Below the pieces are notes generated by a model. The model saw only the letters and a program-made list of their open reading frames with translations, was not told the DNA's origin and searched no databases. 64,000 bases of DNA from Oleispira sp963933055 (GTDB lineage: Bacteria; Pseudomonadota; Gammaproteobacteria; Pseudomonadales; Oceanobacteraceae), in assembly GCA_963933055.1 (NCBI GenBank), contig CAWVSY010000009.1, positions 15,076-79,075 on the forward strand, given 5' to 3'. Positions 24,731-34,096 of the stretch are shown here, in pieces (position 1 is the first letter of the stretch; every line of letters begins with the position of its first letter). A program made the translations under genes and the position numbers.

Positions 24731-27700
24731 TCAATGCCCTAGATGATATATCAGCGTAAGTTGGAAAGAATCTGCGCGCTTATTATCAAACTCATAGCGC
24801 TGCCACCCCACTGCTGCACTAATCTGTTTCATCAAAGAATGCTCTATACCCAAACCGTACAAGAAATCCGTTCCTGACTCTTCAATACTGCGGCGCTGCC
24901 CTTCTGTCACAAGATCAATATCACTCGACCAGTTAAATAAACCGAACTTTCCATAAGCACTCCAGTCTTCAGACATTGCATAACTGTACTTCCCCGTTAA
25001 TGTAATCCCATCGCCCGATGGTTCATGCACATCCAAAGAATCAAGGGTATCCAAAAGAGCGCTAACATCACCTTCAAGTCCAGAAATACCGATTTCAGCT
25101 TTTCCCAAATCGGCATACCCCAACTCTACCTGAAATCTATCAGTAAAAGCATAACCGACATAAGCAGCCCAGCCACTTCGCTCCTCATCACTATTATCAA
25201 CCCTCGCAGTACTTCCGGCATTTTCCAAACGACGGTTAAATTTGTTCTGATATTCATCACTATCAACAAACATCAACTGCCCACCGATACTCAACTTATC
25301 AAAATCAAATCCATCATTAGCATAACCAGAAGGAATAATTCCAACCAATAACAGCAATGCAGATAGTTGCTTAGAAGCATTAGACGACCTAAAACTCAGG
25401 GCTATCAACCCTAGTAAAGCAATCGCCCAGAAAGATAACGAACCACCACTGCGTGAACTACGAACAGTAACGGTACCCAAAGAACCGACACCACTAGGGT
25501 CAACCACTCTGCTATTTACTTCACCATCGGCATCATTAGGACCACCATCTTGAATAATCACTTGCACACACCAATGACCAGGCGTTAATCCATCCACATA
25601 AGCGCTATCACCTGGAGGAGGACAGTATCCCTCATCACCCGCAGCAGACGCTATGCTATCAGTACCATTAATAATAAAGTCAGACCAGCTGCCGCTAATA
25701 AGCTTACGATAAACAGGATTAGCAGGAACCTGCGCCGCTTGCGCCATCACCAAACTTATCGTTTGCCCAGCAATCGGTAATTCACTAACTTCAAAATCAA
25801 AATAGCCGCCCACATTCGTTATATCATCCAAAGGACTTTGTATGTGCGTTTGGATATCAATACCGTTTATTTTACTCGCACCATTACCAGTACCAATCGC
25901 AACAGAGCCTAAACGCAAACGTAAGCCTGGATTTGTTTCAATCAAGAAAGTTTCAGCATCACCACGCTTACCGCTAAGAACATTGCTATCCGCAATACCA
26001 TCTAGGTAATCAGGCACACCATCGTTATCCGCATCACCATAGCCTTCCGTCGCATCATCAATACCATCGCCATCACTATCAGTACCAACGGCTAAATTCG
26101 GTGCCGCAGCTTGTATTAGTACATCAACTTTTGCAGAGGCCAATAATGGTGAGCTCGCGTCATCGGTGACTGAAACCGCTAATCGATAAACACCTGGTGC
26201 TAATGCGGCAGGATCAAAGGTAAATGTACCGGCTGCAGAATCCGTATCTAAAAGCGCCGCATTCGTCCCCGCCCAATCAAAACTATGCGTATCACCTGTA
26301 TTAGGGTCACTCACCGTTGCGGTAGCAACAATATTGCCATTACCAATAACTGCAATACTGTTAGCGGCTAGCCCATTTTGATTCAAAGTTAACGTTACTC
26401 GTGGCGCTTCATTTACTTCAGACAACGTAATGATGTGCTCATTCAATGCTCCAACTGCGGCATTCGTCAACGTTCCCATGCTTAAGATAATGGTTTCTCC
26501 ATCATCCCCAGCACCATCATCAACCACATTAAAAGTAACACGGCCTGAACGACCGCTAGCGATTTCAATTTCACCGCCAGCAAGATTATGATCGCTAGGA
26601 TTATCAGCCGTTCCACTCACTGTATACGGGATGGTAACCGGGTAATCTGCGGCAGTCCCATTAAGAAATGCCTTTACTACAACCTGCGGAGCACCCTTGT
26701 CATCAATCACTTGGTCGCGGGCAAAATTAGCCAGCGGGCGTACTTTAAGAATTTGAGTTGCCTGCCCAACATTGCCCACACTGTCTGTAGATTGCCATAA
26801 AATAGTATGCGTACCAGGAGCGAATGGACCCGGCTTATTGGGTATTGCCTTGATGACTCCATCGGTAATATCCGTCACAGAAGCGCCGCTCAAGTCGACT
26901 CGAGTCAGCAGCCCTTTAGCATTCACCGTTAAATCGACAGGGGCAGTCACCACAGGCGCTGCATCAACCAAAGTAATGGTTAACATTTGCGTTGTCGAAA
27001 ATTCACCATCCGAAACTTGTACCTGAACTACATAAGTACGAGGAACAGGAGTATTGCTTGCAGGTGAAACAAAACGCATTTCGCCAGTAGCAGCATCAAT
27101 AGAAAATTTATTCGCATCAGCACCACCAATCAACGAATAGACCAGATTAGAAGTGTCAGGATCGGTCGCTATAATCGACGTAAGTACCGACAAGCTTTGT
27201 GGCACTTCAGCCGCCGCTACGCCACCTCCGCCATGCGAAGTAATCTCTGGCTCATCATTAATGGGATTAATCGTAATATTCGCCGTTGCGCTGCCTTCAC
27301 TGCCATCTTGAGCGATTGCCTTGACGGTTAATACGCGTGGATCTTCAGGTGGCGTATCCGAGCTATTATGGAAAGTCACTAAGCGCGCAATGCTCTGAAC
27401 CGCACTATCAGCAACGGCGGTACCTCCGACCAAACGTACACCATCAACGTATAAACTCGCCCCTACCCCAAGACCACCACTAGCATCATAAGTACCTGAT
27501 ACAAAACGAAATTTATACGTGTCAGTGACCGTAATTGTCGCATTACTGGGTGTATAAACACGCGTATCACCTCGCTGAGAAAACAATAACGTTTCTGTAT
27601 CATCAGCGGTATTAAAAACATCGTCAGGGCCATTACCAATTAAAAAACCAAACACCTCATACCAATCACCACCATTTTGGGCTGACCACTCAACAAAAAT

Positions 27701-28432
27701 CTGATCGCCATTAAATGCCTCAAACGCGGTACTATCAGCATACGGGCCATGGGTAGAGCAATAACCATCAGGATTTTGACCTGACCCTGGTGCAGTACAA
27801 GAAATTCTTCCACTAATGAGCAACTGCATGGCATACGACCCTTGGCTAACTGGGCTAGTGACCGCTTGGACCGTATAATTAGTCGATGTGGTTGTCGCAA
27901 GTAATACTGTGCCAGTACCACTATTTGCGGGAGAAGTTTGCACCCAAGGAATACTATCACCATTGATATCAGCGTCATTGGGATACTGTTCTTCATAAAC
28001 AGTCCAGCCCGTAACATCACCGGTCTCAAAATTTCCATTAACCAAAGGGCTCGAAAATAACACGCTTAGCGGCGCTCCATTTTGACCATTATTCGTACTA
28101 TCCACTGACCCTATGCGATCACGCCCAGCACCATTACCTAGATAAACATCACCATCAGTCACAGAGATTGCACCAGCAGCATCCACATCACTATCACTCG
28201 ATAGTGCTAAGATATCACTCGCAACCGCATCGGCTAACGAGAATGTAATAGAGCCATCACTATAGGCCCCTCCTCCCGTAGTTCCGATATCGACATCAAT
28301 GATTATGGCAGGGTCCTGCTCGTCAACCGTAAGATTATTAAGGCCAGTAATCACAGGGACTCCTGCGCTAGCGGCTAAGCTTTGTAAGGCTATTAGCCAA
28401 AAAGCAAGAAAGGTTAAGTACGAAGCAGGCAT
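24731..28432 (-). CDS. Large surface protein: cadherin-like repeats, choice-of-anchor U, internal GlyGly-CTERM-like helix, OMP beta-barrel
   Basis: 1233 residues. There is a signal peptide at 1-22 (ending ASAG) and a lectin-like/beta-sandwich region with Cys pairs (about 130-380). A cadherin-like repeat (about 390-490) contains ATDPDTSNLVYSLIGG, then PKD/Calx-beta-like segments. A calcium-binding stretch DSDGDGIDDATEGYGDADND lies near 785, and a choice-of-anchor U type domain ends with DGGPNDADGEVN. At G996-G997 begins SGGSLSFWAIALLGLIALSF followed by Arg, like a rhombosortase anchor. It is unusual that translation continues into a second signal-like helix (1020-1038, GYA before NDG) and a 195-residue OmpW/OmpA-like barrel ending LIYHLGH. 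It may be a fusion of two genes. Confidence 0.78.
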   Translation of the reverse strand: MPASYLTFLAFWLIALQSLAASAGVPVITGLNNLTVDEQDPAIIIDVDIGTTGGGAYSDGSITFSLADAVASDILALSSDSDVDAAGAISVTDGDVYLGNGAGRDRIGSVDSTNNGQNGAPLSVLFSSPLVNGNFETGDVTGWTVYEEQYPNDADINGDSIPWVQTSPANSGTGTVLLATTTSTNYTVQAVTSPVSQGSYAMQLLISGRISCTAPGSGQNPDGYCSTHGPYADSTAFEAFNGDQIFVEWSAQNGGDWYEVFGFLIGNGPDDVFNTADDTETLLFSQRGDTRVYTPSNATITVTDTYKFRFVSGTYDASGGLGVGASLYVDGVRLVGGTAVADSAVQSIARLVTFHNSSDTPPEDPRVLTVKAIAQDGSEGSATANITINPINDEPEITSHGGGGVAAAEVPQSLSVLTSIIATDPDTSNLVYSLIGGADANKFSIDAATGEMRFVSPASNTPVPRTYVVQVQVSDGEFSTTQMLTITLVDAAPVVTAPVDLTVNAKGLLTRVDLSGASVTDITDGVIKAIPNKPGPFAPGTHTILWQSTDSVGNVGQATQILKVRPLANFARDQVIDDKGAPQVVVKAFLNGTAADYPVTIPYTVSGTADNPSDHNLAGGEIEIASGRSGRVTFNVVDDGAGDDGETIILSMGTLTNAAVGALNEHIITLSEVNEAPRVTLTLNQNGLAANSIAVIGNGNIVATATVSDPNTGDTHSFDWAGTNAALLDTDSAAGTFTFDPAALAPGVYRLAVSVTDDASSPLLASAKVDVLIQAAAPNLAVGTDSDGDGIDDATEGYGDADNDGVPDYLDGIADSNVLSGKRGDAETFLIETNPGLRLRLGSVAIGTGNGASKINGIDIQTHIQSPLDDITNVGGYFDFEVSELPIAGQTISLVMAQAAQVPANPVYRKLISGSWSDFIINGTDSIASAAGDEGYCPPPGDSAYVDGLTPGHWCVQVIIQDGGPNDADGEVNSRVVDPSGVGSLGTVTVRSSRSGGSLSFWAIALLGLIALSFRSSNASKQLSALLLLVGIIPSGYANDGFDFDKLSIGGQLMFVDSDEYQNKFNRRLENAGSTARVDNSDEERSGWAAYVGYAFTDRFQVELGYADLGKAEIGISGLEGDVSALLDTLDSLDVHEPSGDGITLTGKYSYAMSEDWSAYGKFGLFNWSSDIDLVTEGQRRSIEESGTDFLYGLGIEHSLMKQISAAVGWQRYEFDNKRADSFQLTLIYHLGH

Positions 28433-28557
28433 TGTTTAATTCCTTAAAATTAATAGGCTCCAACTAACGATAGGCGATGATATGAGGATTTCCCTGACTA
28501 ATACTAAAAATATCTATAAACCCTACTTTATTATTATTGCTCAGCACACCCACAAAC

Positions 28558-28586
28558 AAAAAAGGCCAGCATAAGCTGACCTTTTA
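28558..28586 (-). terminator. Intrinsic terminator after amt
   Basis: AAGGCCAGC-ATAA-GCTGACCTT with one mismatch; on the minus strand the stem is followed by a run of T. It ends the amt transcript 55 bases after its stop and isolates it from the surface-protein gene. Confidence 0.7.
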
Positions 28587-28640
28587 TTTAGGGTTACGTT
28601 ATTGAATAAATAGCACCCTTATCTACGATTCATTCAAATG

Positions 28641-29879
28641 TTAATCATAAGAATTAGCACCAATTTTATGAATCGATAAATCAGCACCGTTGTATTCAGA
28701 TTCTTCATCTAAACGAATGCCCACCAGCTTATCAATGGTTCCGTATACTAAGAAACCGCCTATAACAGCAACCGCTACCCCTGCCAATGAACCGATGAGT
28801 TGCGACATAAAACTAACACCCCCCATACCGCCAAATGCCTCTAAACCAAAGATACCCGCTGCAATACCCCCCCACAAACCGCATAAACCGTGAAGAGGCC
28901 AAACACCTAATACATCATCAAATCTAGGAAATTTATTTTGCACATACATAAAGGCGAAAACGAACAAACCGCCCGCAATGGCACCAACGATCAATGAACC
29001 AATTGGGTGCATTACATCTGAACCAGCACAAACCGCTACCAAACCCGCCAATGGGCCGTTATGAATGAAACCAGGATCTTTCTTACCAACCACCATGGCT
29101 GAAATCGTACCACCTACCATTGCCATTAAACTGTTCACGGCAACCAAACCAGAAATACCATTAATCGTTTGAGCTGACATCACATTAAAGCCAAACCAGC
29201 CAACGGCTAGAATCCACGCACCCAAAGCAAGAAACGGAATATTTGAAGGTGCAAAAGCAACAACACGACCATCACGATAGCGACCTTTACGAGAACCGAG
29301 TACCAGAATTGCTGCAAACCCGATCCAGCCACCAACCCCGTGAACGACAATTGAGCCCGCAAAATCATGAAAACTCGCACCGAACGTTGCCTCTAACCAA
29401 CCCTGAAAGTTAAATCCAAGAACGGTATTGCTGTTCCAGATAATTCCTTCAAAGAAAGGATATACAAGAGCCACAATGAAAGAGGATGCGATCAGCATAG
29501 GATAGAACTTCGCACGCTCTGCAACACCGCCCGAGACAATGGCAGGAATTGCTGCTGCGAACGTTAATAAGAAGAAAAACTTAACCAGCTCATAGCCATT
29601 GCTTGCGACCAGCTCGTTCGCGCCGACAAAAAAGTCCATCCCATAAGCGATTTGATAACCAACAAAGAAATAAGCAATCGTCGAAATTCCAAAATCGGTC
29701 AAAATCTTAACCAAAGCATTCACTTGGTTTTTATGACGAACAGTACCCACTTCTAAAAAAGCAAAACCTGCGTGCATGGCCAATACCATCACCGCACCCA
29801 ATAAGATGAACATCGTATTAGAGCTTTGAACCAAAGTTTCTACTGCGCTTGATACACTTGCTATATTTTCAGCTGCCAC
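28641..29879 (-). CDS. amt: Ammonium transporter (Amt family)
   Basis: 412 residues from a GTG preceded by AAGGG seven bases upstream; the open frame reaches 29921 only through a TTG inside a hairpin. About eleven membrane helices. The conserved twin pore histidines are seen in DFAGSIVVHGVGGWIGF and VWPLHGLCGLWGG, with the entry Phe/Trp region FAFLEVGTVR. It imports ammonium/ammonia across the inner membrane. No glnK is adjacent, unlike many genomes. A sigma-54-like promoter directly upstream fits nitrogen-limitation control by NtrC. Confidence 0.93.
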   Translation of the reverse strand: MAAENIASVSSAVETLVQSSNTMFILLGAVMVLAMHAGFAFLEVGTVRHKNQVNALVKILTDFGISTIAYFFVGYQIAYGMDFFVGANELVASNGYELVKFFFLLTFAAAIPAIVSGGVAERAKFYPMLIASSFIVALVYPFFEGIIWNSNTVLGFNFQGWLEATFGASFHDFAGSIVVHGVGGWIGFAAILVLGSRKGRYRDGRVVAFAPSNIPFLALGAWILAVGWFGFNVMSAQTINGISGLVAVNSLMAMVGGTISAMVVGKKDPGFIHNGPLAGLVAVCAGSDVMHPIGSLIVGAIAGGLFVFAFMYVQNKFPRFDDVLGVWPLHGLCGLWGGIAAGIFGLEAFGGMGGVSFMSQLIGSLAGVAVAVIGGFLVYGTIDKLVGIRLDEESEYNGADLSIHKIGANSYD

Positions 29880-29907
29880 GATAAGGCCCTTTTTTATTAC
29901 AATCTTT

Positions 29908-29941
29908 AAAAAAATGCCCAAGCAATATCGTTGGGCATTTT
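29908..29941 (-). terminator. Terminator or attenuator between rlmKL and amt
   Basis: AAAATGCCCAA (29911-29921) pairs perfectly with TTGGGCATTTT (29931-29941) around a 9-base loop; seven T follow on the minus strand (29914-29908). It can stop rlmKL read-through. Because it lies downstream of the sigma-54-like box and 30 bases before the amt start, it would also be in the amt leader. Confidence 0.7.
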
Positions 29942-29956
29942 ATTTTTTTCTAGACT

Positions 29957-29975
29957 AAAGCAGATATCATACCAA
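29957..29975 (-). promoter_or_regulatory. Sigma-54-type promoter for amt
   Basis: Minus strand reads TTGGTATGATATCTGCTTT. The invariant GG (29973-29972) and GC (29961-29960) are exactly ten bases apart, and TGG-A-G-TGCT positions fit the RpoN consensus with three mismatches. Transcription would begin near 29949, just before the hairpin in the amt leader. Confidence 0.55.
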
Positions 29976-30058
29976 TTTGTCGAGATTGGCAAAATAAGCC
30001 ATAAAAAAGCGCTTCATTAGTGTGCATCAACTGAAATAAAGCGCCCTACAAGGAGGCT

Positions 30059-32386
30059 TTATTTTTTCTTAGCATGACGTATCTCAAAACAATGGTGGAT
30101 ATTTGCACGACGTGCATAATCATTAGGCACTGATTTGGAGCTTACATTCTCAACAGTGAACTGTTTTAGTGCACCCTCATCCATATCGAACTTGCGCAAG
30201 TTGTTTGAGAAGATCAATAAACCGTGTTTTGTTAAGCGTGCCATCGCCAACTCAATCAATTCAACATGATCTCGCTGAATATCCAACACACCTTCCATCT
30301 TTTTCGAATTAGAGAACGTTGGTGGGTCCATAAAGATCAGATCGTACTTTTCTTCTTCCGATTGACCTTGAATCGTTTGCAACCACTCGCGACAATCGGC
30401 CTCAATAAACTGATGCTTCTCATCTTTTTTCTCTGCTTGCGACTGACCCCAAGGATTACTCACACCACGAGTACTGCCCTTAGTTTTACTATCGCTGGAC
30501 GAAGGCATAGCAGCCACCTTGCCTTGATTACCTTGCGTCGTATTCTTTAGGAAACCATTCAAACGAAAGTTGTCTTCTGCCCATGCAAGATAGGTTTTAG
30601 ATAAATCAACCGACGTTGTCGTTTTCGCCCCAGCAACCGCGGCATGCACACTGGCCGTTGCGGTATAGCAGAAAAGGTTTAAGAAACGCTGACCTTTAGC
30701 AATAGAAGCAATATTCATACGCGTAGGACGATGATCCAAGAACAAACCCGTATCCAAATAATCATGCAGGTTCACCCAGATCTTGGCATTACCTTCAATC
30801 ACTTCCATGCGACGCGCTTCCGCCTCTTGCTGAAAATCACCACGGCGCTGATACTGTTTTTTACCCGACTGACGCTCACGGCGCTTCAGCACAATATTAT
30901 CCGCAGCAATACCCGTAACTTCTGGTAATACGGCGAGTAGATCCAAGATGCGACGTTCAGCCTTATTAGGATCAATGGTCTTTGGCGCTACGTATTCTTG
31001 TACGTGCAAGCAGTCGTTATACATATCGATAGCAACCGAATACTCTGGCAAATCGGCATCATAAATACGGTAACAGTTAATATTTTCGCGCTTAGCCCAT
31101 TTTTTTAGAGGCTTAAGATTTTTCTTTAAACGGTTCGCGAAGGCTTCAACTGGGCCACGAATAGCACTGGTCAACTCGACCATCGAACGCGCATCGCAAG
31201 CATTGAAAACCAAGAAGGTACACGGAATTGCACCATTATAGAGCGCATATTTTTTATGCAATGGACGACGGATATTTCGCGCCAAATCCACATTACCCGT
31301 AATCATCGCCATTCCCCACTCAGGAAGATTGGCACGCGTTACTTCATTCAATTCGTTATACAGTGGAGAAAGCTGAGGCAGTTCACTCAAACGCTCACCA
31401 TAAGGCGGGTTACAGATAATCAAACCGCCCTTTTTAATCGCCTTCTCACGCAACCATAATTCTTGGAACGGCTTCGACTGAATCTGAACATTTTCATCCA
31501 GTACTTCATCGCCAGTGCCCGCACGAGAGAAGTTCGATAGTGTCGCTTCAATCTGATCAGGATTACTGTCATAACCAAAGAACTGACTTTCAAGCTTGGC
31601 TAAACCGTCGGTGCGACGCTGTCGCGCTTCACTAACAATGGTTTGCCAGACTGTGCGGTCATGCATTTTAAGCGCTTCAAACCCCTGCACTTGGCGGTTT
31701 AAACCCGGCGCAATATCTGCCGCCATCATCAAGCCTTCAATCAATAACGTACCCGAGCCACACATCGGATCAAGTAAATTTTCACCCAATGCCGCGCGTG
31801 CTGGCCAGCCTGCACGAATCAATAAAGCCGCCGCTAAGTTCTCTTTTAATGGTGCTTGGCCTGGCATTAAACGATAGCCACGCTTGTGTAGGCTATCCCC
31901 TGCAATATTCAGGCTGATCGTAATGCGACCATGACGCAGCTGCACCTCAATCTTTACATCGGCTTCTTTATCAACATTGGGACGTGCACCCACATCGGCG
32001 CGAAAACGATCACAAATAGCATCTTTAATTTTCTGGCCACCAAACTGAGTATTATTAACAAACTCAGATTTGCCATGAAAATCAATACGAATACTGTTAT
32101 CAACGGTAAAAAGTTCAGACCAAGGGATGTCGTACGCCACTTGATACATTTGGTCCACATCGTCCACCTGACATTCTTTCAGGGGGAGTAATAAACGGGT
32201 GGCGAGCCTGGTCCATAAGCAAAAGCGATACGCTAGCTCCAAATCACCTAACCAGCTCACACCCAGGTGACTTTCTTTAATCACCTCGCCGCCTAACTGC
32301 CTGATTTCATCGGCTAAAAGTTGCTCAACGCCTTTTGGGCATACGGCAAATATTTCGCGCGGCTGACCCATTGTTAATTCTTGCAT
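30059..32386 (-). CDS. rlmL: 23S rRNA G2445/G2069 methyltransferase RlmKL
   Basis: 775 residues from an ATG after AGGTG; a GTG three codons earlier is possible. The N-terminal half (THUMP, then RlmL methyltransferase with LLDPMCGSGTLLIE and NPPYGERL) makes m2G2445. The C-terminal half (RlmK; YLDTGLFLDHR, FLNLFCYTATASVHA, FMDPPTFSNSK) makes m7G2069. At about residues 614-660 there is a Ser/Lys/Gly-rich insertion absent from E. coli. Divergent from rmf. Confidence 0.94.
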   Translation of the reverse strand: MQELTMGQPREIFAVCPKGVEQLLADEIRQLGGEVIKESHLGVSWLGDLELAYRFCLWTRLATRLLLPLKECQVDDVDQMYQVAYDIPWSELFTVDNSIRIDFHGKSEFVNNTQFGGQKIKDAICDRFRADVGARPNVDKEADVKIEVQLRHGRITISLNIAGDSLHKRGYRLMPGQAPLKENLAAALLIRAGWPARAALGENLLDPMCGSGTLLIEGLMMAADIAPGLNRQVQGFEALKMHDRTVWQTIVSEARQRRTDGLAKLESQFFGYDSNPDQIEATLSNFSRAGTGDEVLDENVQIQSKPFQELWLREKAIKKGGLIICNPPYGERLSELPQLSPLYNELNEVTRANLPEWGMAMITGNVDLARNIRRPLHKKYALYNGAIPCTFLVFNACDARSMVELTSAIRGPVEAFANRLKKNLKPLKKWAKRENINCYRIYDADLPEYSVAIDMYNDCLHVQEYVAPKTIDPNKAERRILDLLAVLPEVTGIAADNIVLKRRERQSGKKQYQRRGDFQQEAEARRMEVIEGNAKIWVNLHDYLDTGLFLDHRPTRMNIASIAKGQRFLNLFCYTATASVHAAVAGAKTTTSVDLSKTYLAWAEDNFRLNGFLKNTTQGNQGKVAAMPSSSDSKTKGSTRGVSNPWGQSQAEKKDEKHQFIEADCREWLQTIQGQSEEEKYDLIFMDPPTFSNSKKMEGVLDIQRDHVELIELAMARLTKHGLLIFSNNLRKFDMDEGALKQFTVENVSSKSVPNDYARRANIHHCFEIRHAKKK

Positions 32387-32486
32387 GCTCTGCACACCTA
32401 ATATGTCAAAGAACCGATTGTTTTAAAAATCAGTTTTAATAGAAAAAAATAATCGTTAACAGCCTAGCCATTAACGCGGTACAACA

Positions 32487-32526
32487 TGTCATGACATTAA
32501 GAACATGAGTGCACATTCTTAATGTC
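32487..32526. promoter_or_regulatory. Long dyad between rlmKL and rmf
   Basis: GACATTAAGAA (32493-32503) and TTCTTAATGTC (32516-32526) are a perfect 11-bp inverted repeat with a 12-base centre. It overlaps a separate 10-bp palindrome TGTCATGACA (32487-32496). Lying between two divergent genes, it looks like an operator; its owner is unknown. Confidence 0.5.
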
Positions 32527-32614
32527 TGACCTAATCCTGCGTAGGTTTGCTGAATGTTCCAATAACTTTCAGCTTAGCAGGCTTACTGTTTAATATTTTG
32601 AGTGAGGATACTCT

Positions 32615-32809
32615 ATGAAGAAACAGAAACGTGACCAACAGCAACGCGCTTTTACACGCGGTTATTTAGCTGGCGCCGAGCGTCGCTCCAAAGACTTAGC
32701 TCCCGTAGGCTCAGCCCATGAATCATGGATGTCTGGCTGGCGAGAAGGTCGATCAGATAACTGGGACGGAATGACGGGCGTTTCTGGCATCCACAAACTG
32801 ACTCTTTAA
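32615..32809 (+). CDS. rmf: Ribosome modulation factor
   Basis: 64 residues (E. coli 55). It starts MKKQKRDQQQRAFTRGYLAG and has RRSKD and WMSGWREGRSDNWDG, the Rmf signature. Rmf dimerises 70S ribosomes into inactive 100S particles in stationary phase. The start ATG follows TGAGGA six bases upstream, with that site in the loop of a 4-bp GAGT/ACTC stem. It has its own terminator. The C-terminal extension (GVSGIHKLTL) is common in Pseudomonas-type Rmf. Confidence 0.95.
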   Translation: MKKQKRDQQQRAFTRGYLAGAERRSKDLAPVGSAHESWMSGWREGRSDNWDGMTGVSGIHKLTL

Positions 32810-32862
32810 TTTACGCATTCAGAAACATCATTCAAATCTCCTCTTCAGGGAGACGGTAAAAT

Positions 32863-32895
32863 AAAGAAAGCCCAGCTTAGATCTGGGCTTTCTTT
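32863..32895. terminator. Bidirectional terminator between rmf and pyrD
   Basis: AAAGAAAGCCCAG (32863-32875) pairs with CTGGGCTTTCTTT (32883-32895), a perfect 13-bp stem with a 7-base loop, rich in A on one side and T on the other. It serves rmf (+) and the convergent pyrD (-). Confidence 0.85.
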
Positions 32896-32963
32896 TGCCT
32901 ACTCAAATGTCTACTCGAGCCTGACTTACCATAGTTTCTGAAAATGGGATCTGAAAATGCTGC

Positions 32964-34007
32964 TTATTTACTGCGCGCAAAACGAGCAGCAATAGCGTCC
33001 ACACTTTCACGAATCAATTCAGGACCACGGAAAATGAAACCACTGTATATTTGCACCAACTGAGCGCCTGCATCGATTTTTTCAACAGCGCCAGTGCCAT
33101 CTAAAATACCCCCCACCCCGACAACCGGTAATTTACCATCAAGGGCTTTCACCAAAGCTTCTACTGTATCCGTTGCAGAATCTTCAAGCGGGGCACCACT
33201 CAGCCCACCCGCTTCATTACCAAACTTACAGCCCTCTACGCCTTCGCGAGAGAGAGTCGTATTGGTTGCGATAACACCATCAATGTTATTTTTGATCAGT
33301 GTTTCTGCAACCAACGCAACGTTCTCTTCATCCATATCAGGAGCGATTTTAACCAATACTGGTTTATAGCCAAATTCTTCCGCCAACTCTAGCTGACGCG
33401 CCTTGATCGGCGCTAGCAACTCATCCAGCGTATCGCCAAACTGTAAGTCACGCAGTCCTGGTGTGTTTGGAGAAGAGATGTTTACCGTCACGTAGGTTGC
33501 GTATTGATACACTTTATTCAAACAAATCAAATAATCATCAACCGCATTTTCAACAGGCGTATCGAAGTTCTTACCGATATTAATACCCAAAACGCCTTTA
33601 AATTTGGCTTTTTTAACCTGTTCAACAAGGTGATCAACACCCTTGTTATTAAAACCCATGCGATTAATGATCGCTTGCTTTTCAGCAATGCGAAATAAGC
33701 GTGGCTTAGGGTTACCCGGCTGAGGTCGAGGCGTAATCGTACCAATCTCAATCGAACCAAATCCTAAACGCGCGAACGCATCAATGTAATCACCATTCTT
33801 ATCAAGGCCCGCGGCCAAACCCACCGGGTTCGGATACGTAATCCCCATAACTTCAACAGGGCAATCAGGAATTTTAGGGGCAATATAAGACAATAAAGAC
33901 AAACGCTCTGCAGCGCCAAGCATATCAAGGCCAAGTTCATGAGATGTTTCGCCACTCATTTTGAACATTACTTTTCGTACTAAACCGTACCAATCGAGAC
34001 CTGACAT
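32964..34007 (-). CDS. pyrD: Dihydroorotate dehydrogenase (quinone), class 2
   Basis: 347 residues with the N-terminal membrane-associating helix region and FMN barrel of class 2 enzymes. Motifs: NPVGLAAGLDKNGDYIDA, NRMGFNN, the catalytic serine in NISSPNTPGLRDLQ, KIAPD, GVGGILDG and YSGFIFRGPELI. It oxidises dihydroorotate to orotate in pyrimidine synthesis and passes electrons to quinone. ATG start. Monocistronic, convergent with rmf. Confidence 0.96.
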   Translation of the reverse strand: MSGLDWYGLVRKVMFKMSGETSHELGLDMLGAAERLSLLSYIAPKIPDCPVEVMGITYPNPVGLAAGLDKNGDYIDAFARLGFGSIEIGTITPRPQPGNPKPRLFRIAEKQAIINRMGFNNKGVDHLVEQVKKAKFKGVLGINIGKNFDTPVENAVDDYLICLNKVYQYATYVTVNISSPNTPGLRDLQFGDTLDELLAPIKARQLELAEEFGYKPVLVKIAPDMDEENVALVAETLIKNNIDGVIATNTTLSREGVEGCKFGNEAGGLSGAPLEDSATDTVEALVKALDGKLPVVGVGGILDGTGAVEKIDAGAQLVQIYSGFIFRGPELIRESVDAIAARFARSK

Positions 34008-34096
34008 TATCTTCGCCTTTTGAATTCTGTTTTAAAGTTGCGCGCACGCTAAAAAATCGCGCACATTATACGACAAAAGGGGGTATTTTAAACGCA

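Noticed and set aside
24731..28432. Several ORFs inside the surface-protein gene, for example 27640-28038 on the same strand in another frame and plus-strand ORFs at 25025, 26588 and 26772
   Set aside because: They have no ribosome sites or family motifs, and the main frame has a signal peptide and recognisable domains.
29880..29921. Longer Amt N-terminus
   Set aside because: It would start at a TTG inside a terminator hairpin; GTG 29879 has a proper ribosome site.
32598..32620. Hairpin sequestering the rmf ribosome site
   Set aside because: Only four base pairs (GAGT/ACTC) with the site in the loop; too weak to claim control.
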